Below are positions 19,415-20,139 of a DNA stretch of 20,139 bases, piece by piece (the stretch's first letter is position 1; each line of letters begins with the position of its first letter). Origin of the DNA: Schoenoplectus triqueter (lineage: Eukaryota; Streptophyta; Magnoliopsida; Poales; Cyperaceae). The translations under genes were made by a program, and so were the position numbers. The DNA lies in assembly GCA_964058805.1 (NCBI GenBank), contig CAXKVV010000404.1:1-20139 (forward strand), read 5' to 3'. The notes below the pieces were generated by a model that was not told the origin of the DNA, did not search any database, and worked only from the letters and a program-made list of their open reading frames with translations.

Positions 19415-19500
19415 ATGGAGCAAAAGGGGTTTTTGGTGTCAGCGATCGGAGTTGGCCTTGGCGTGGGGATAGGTTTCGTGTCAGGTCAGGCGGTGGCTAA
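19357..19500 (+). other. Upstream ORF overlapping the main start, out of frame
   Basis: ATG at 19357-19359 opens a 47-codon frame that stops with TAA at 19498-19500, 86 bases past the start of the main ORF and in a different frame. Its context (T at -3, T at +4) is weak, whereas the main ATG has G at -3 and G at +4, so leaky scanning would still allow the main protein. The arrangement could lower translation. It depends on transcription starting upstream of 19357, as the TATA box predicts. Confidence 0.5.
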
Positions 19501-19617
19501 GTGGGCCACCCCACCGCTTCAATCTCCTGCGGACGCCGTCGAGGCGGAGTTGAAGAGGCTGATTGTTGATGGAAAGGAGAGCCAGGTCACCTTTGGCGAC
19601 TTCCCGTATTATCTAAG
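19415..19617 (+). CDS. AAA ATPase (Msp1/ATAD1-like, DAA1 group), exon 1, partial
   Basis: Encodes 67 residues plus two bases of codon 68, the N-terminus of a plant AAA ATPase of the Arabidopsis DAA1 / At4g28000 / At5g52882 type. Those proteins are about 800-850 residues with one C-terminal AAA module; Walker A and B lie in later exons outside the window, so they cannot be checked here. What is seen: an MEQK start, a glycine-rich hydrophobic segment (about residues 6-27, several GxGxG spacings) that would act as an N-terminal membrane anchor, then an acidic/basic linker (residues ~38-52) and the conserved VTFxxFPYYL block at the end. The related Msp1/ATAD1 enzymes sit in the mitochondrial outer membrane or peroxisome and pull out misplaced tail-anchored proteins; that role is inferred from family. 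The start is chosen for the MEQK match, good context and the upstream TATA box. The exon ends ..CTAAG|GTAATT in phase 2, where family members read YYLS. Higher GC than its surroundings. Confidence 0.85.
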
Positions 19618-20139
19618 GTAATTAATCAAGGGATTATGCGCAGTGCCTCTTTGCAGTGATGCTTTTGCATATATGCCCTCGGCAACTTTTTTTCTTTTTT
19701 GTAAACGTCCTCCTTTTCTCTGAGATATGGTGCGGATAGAAAGACAGCTTATTAGAGGTCTTGACAAGTACTGTCTTTTGTACATGTTTACCCTCAGTTT
19801 TTGCATTTCAGGACTATTCACCTTTGTGCTTAATTTGAAAAAATATTTTCATTTTTCCTTTTGGCGCTTTAGTTGTTTCCTTGTATTTATTCAGACGTGG
19901 GAAAGAGTAAAGTTGCATATGCCAGTTCGTATGCATGTCCTACAACTATTGCGTTTCCAAAGAAAAGGGTGGGAAGAAAAACTATTGCCTTTTCAATTAT
20001 CATCGCTGTCACGATTTTCCTGATAGATCCTCCACAAGGACCACGGCATGGTTATTTTAAAGGCTTAGCACTCCAGGAATCGTCCCTGTTCTCTTTGTTC
20101 ATTTATATTATTGACGAAAGTTGTATTTGACATAAAAGG
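19618..20139 (+). other. Intron 1 of the AAA ATPase gene, continues past the window
   Basis: Begins GTAATTAATC, a good plant 5' splice site, and is T-rich throughout, as plant introns are. TTCAG sites near 19811 and 19894 were tested as acceptors, but the DNA after them does not give the charged EKTR-like residues expected after YYLS in this family, so exon 2 is placed beyond the window. Open frames at 19727-20023 and 19873-20130 lie within the intron and resemble no protein I know. Confidence 0.75.

Noticed and set aside
19894..19940. TTTATTCAG as the 3' splice site of intron 1
   Set aside because: The following codons do not give the conserved residues expected after FPYYLS in this family, in the phase set by exon 1.
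19727..20130. 98- and 85-codon frames near the right end
   Set aside because: They lie inside the T-rich intron 1, have no match to the AAA ATPase family, and the second reads hydrophobic residues off T-rich intron sequence.

Overview
The window reads as nuclear DNA of a flowering plant, most likely a eudicot. It is strongly AT-rich, crowded with small DNA transposons, and carries an intron-containing gene with a plant-type promoter at its right end. The species cannot be told from the sequence.

The only protein-coding gene I can support starts at the right edge. Exon 1 (19415-19617) encodes the N-terminal 67 residues of an Msp1/ATAD1-type AAA ATPase of the Arabidopsis DAA1 group. It ends in a good 5' splice site, and the rest of the window is intron 1. 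Upstream lie a 5' leader with an overlapping out-of-frame upstream ORF (19357-19500), a TATA box (19268-19276) and a pyrimidine-rich stretch. No open frame over 60 codons elsewhere looks like a gene.

The remaining ~19 kb is intergenic and serves as a landing zone for non-autonomous transposons. Region by region: a GGGTCGGGT hAT MITE (556-964); a larger hAT-like element (1225-2423) split by a complete 470-bp Helitron (1280-1749); a 205-bp hAT MITE (2483-2687); ~2.3 kb without recognisable content; a hAT MITE with a perfect 8-bp target duplication (5001-5526) next to a Mutator-like MITE with a perfect 9-bp target duplication (5576-5980); a long foldback element (7190-7558); two inverted GGGTCGGGT hAT MITEs (9180-9589 and 10344-10720) around a GCTCGAG-rich element; a fourth GGGTCGGGT copy (11606-~11970) ending at a (TA)n tract; a palindromic array of degenerate ~35-nt units (~14340-15091) whose right part carries a 72-bp exact duplication around a Helitron-like end; a foldback with a nested hairpin (16280-16589); and a second Mutator-like MITE (17397-17676). 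Two dispersed repeat families, R2 (three copies) and R3 (two copies plus a fragment), fill parts of the gaps.

No rRNA, tRNA, CRISPR or transposase gene was recognised. The genes do not form a system here; the biological content is one promoter plus first exon, and a well-preserved record of nested and adjacent transposon insertions, several of which would give self-complementary transcripts.
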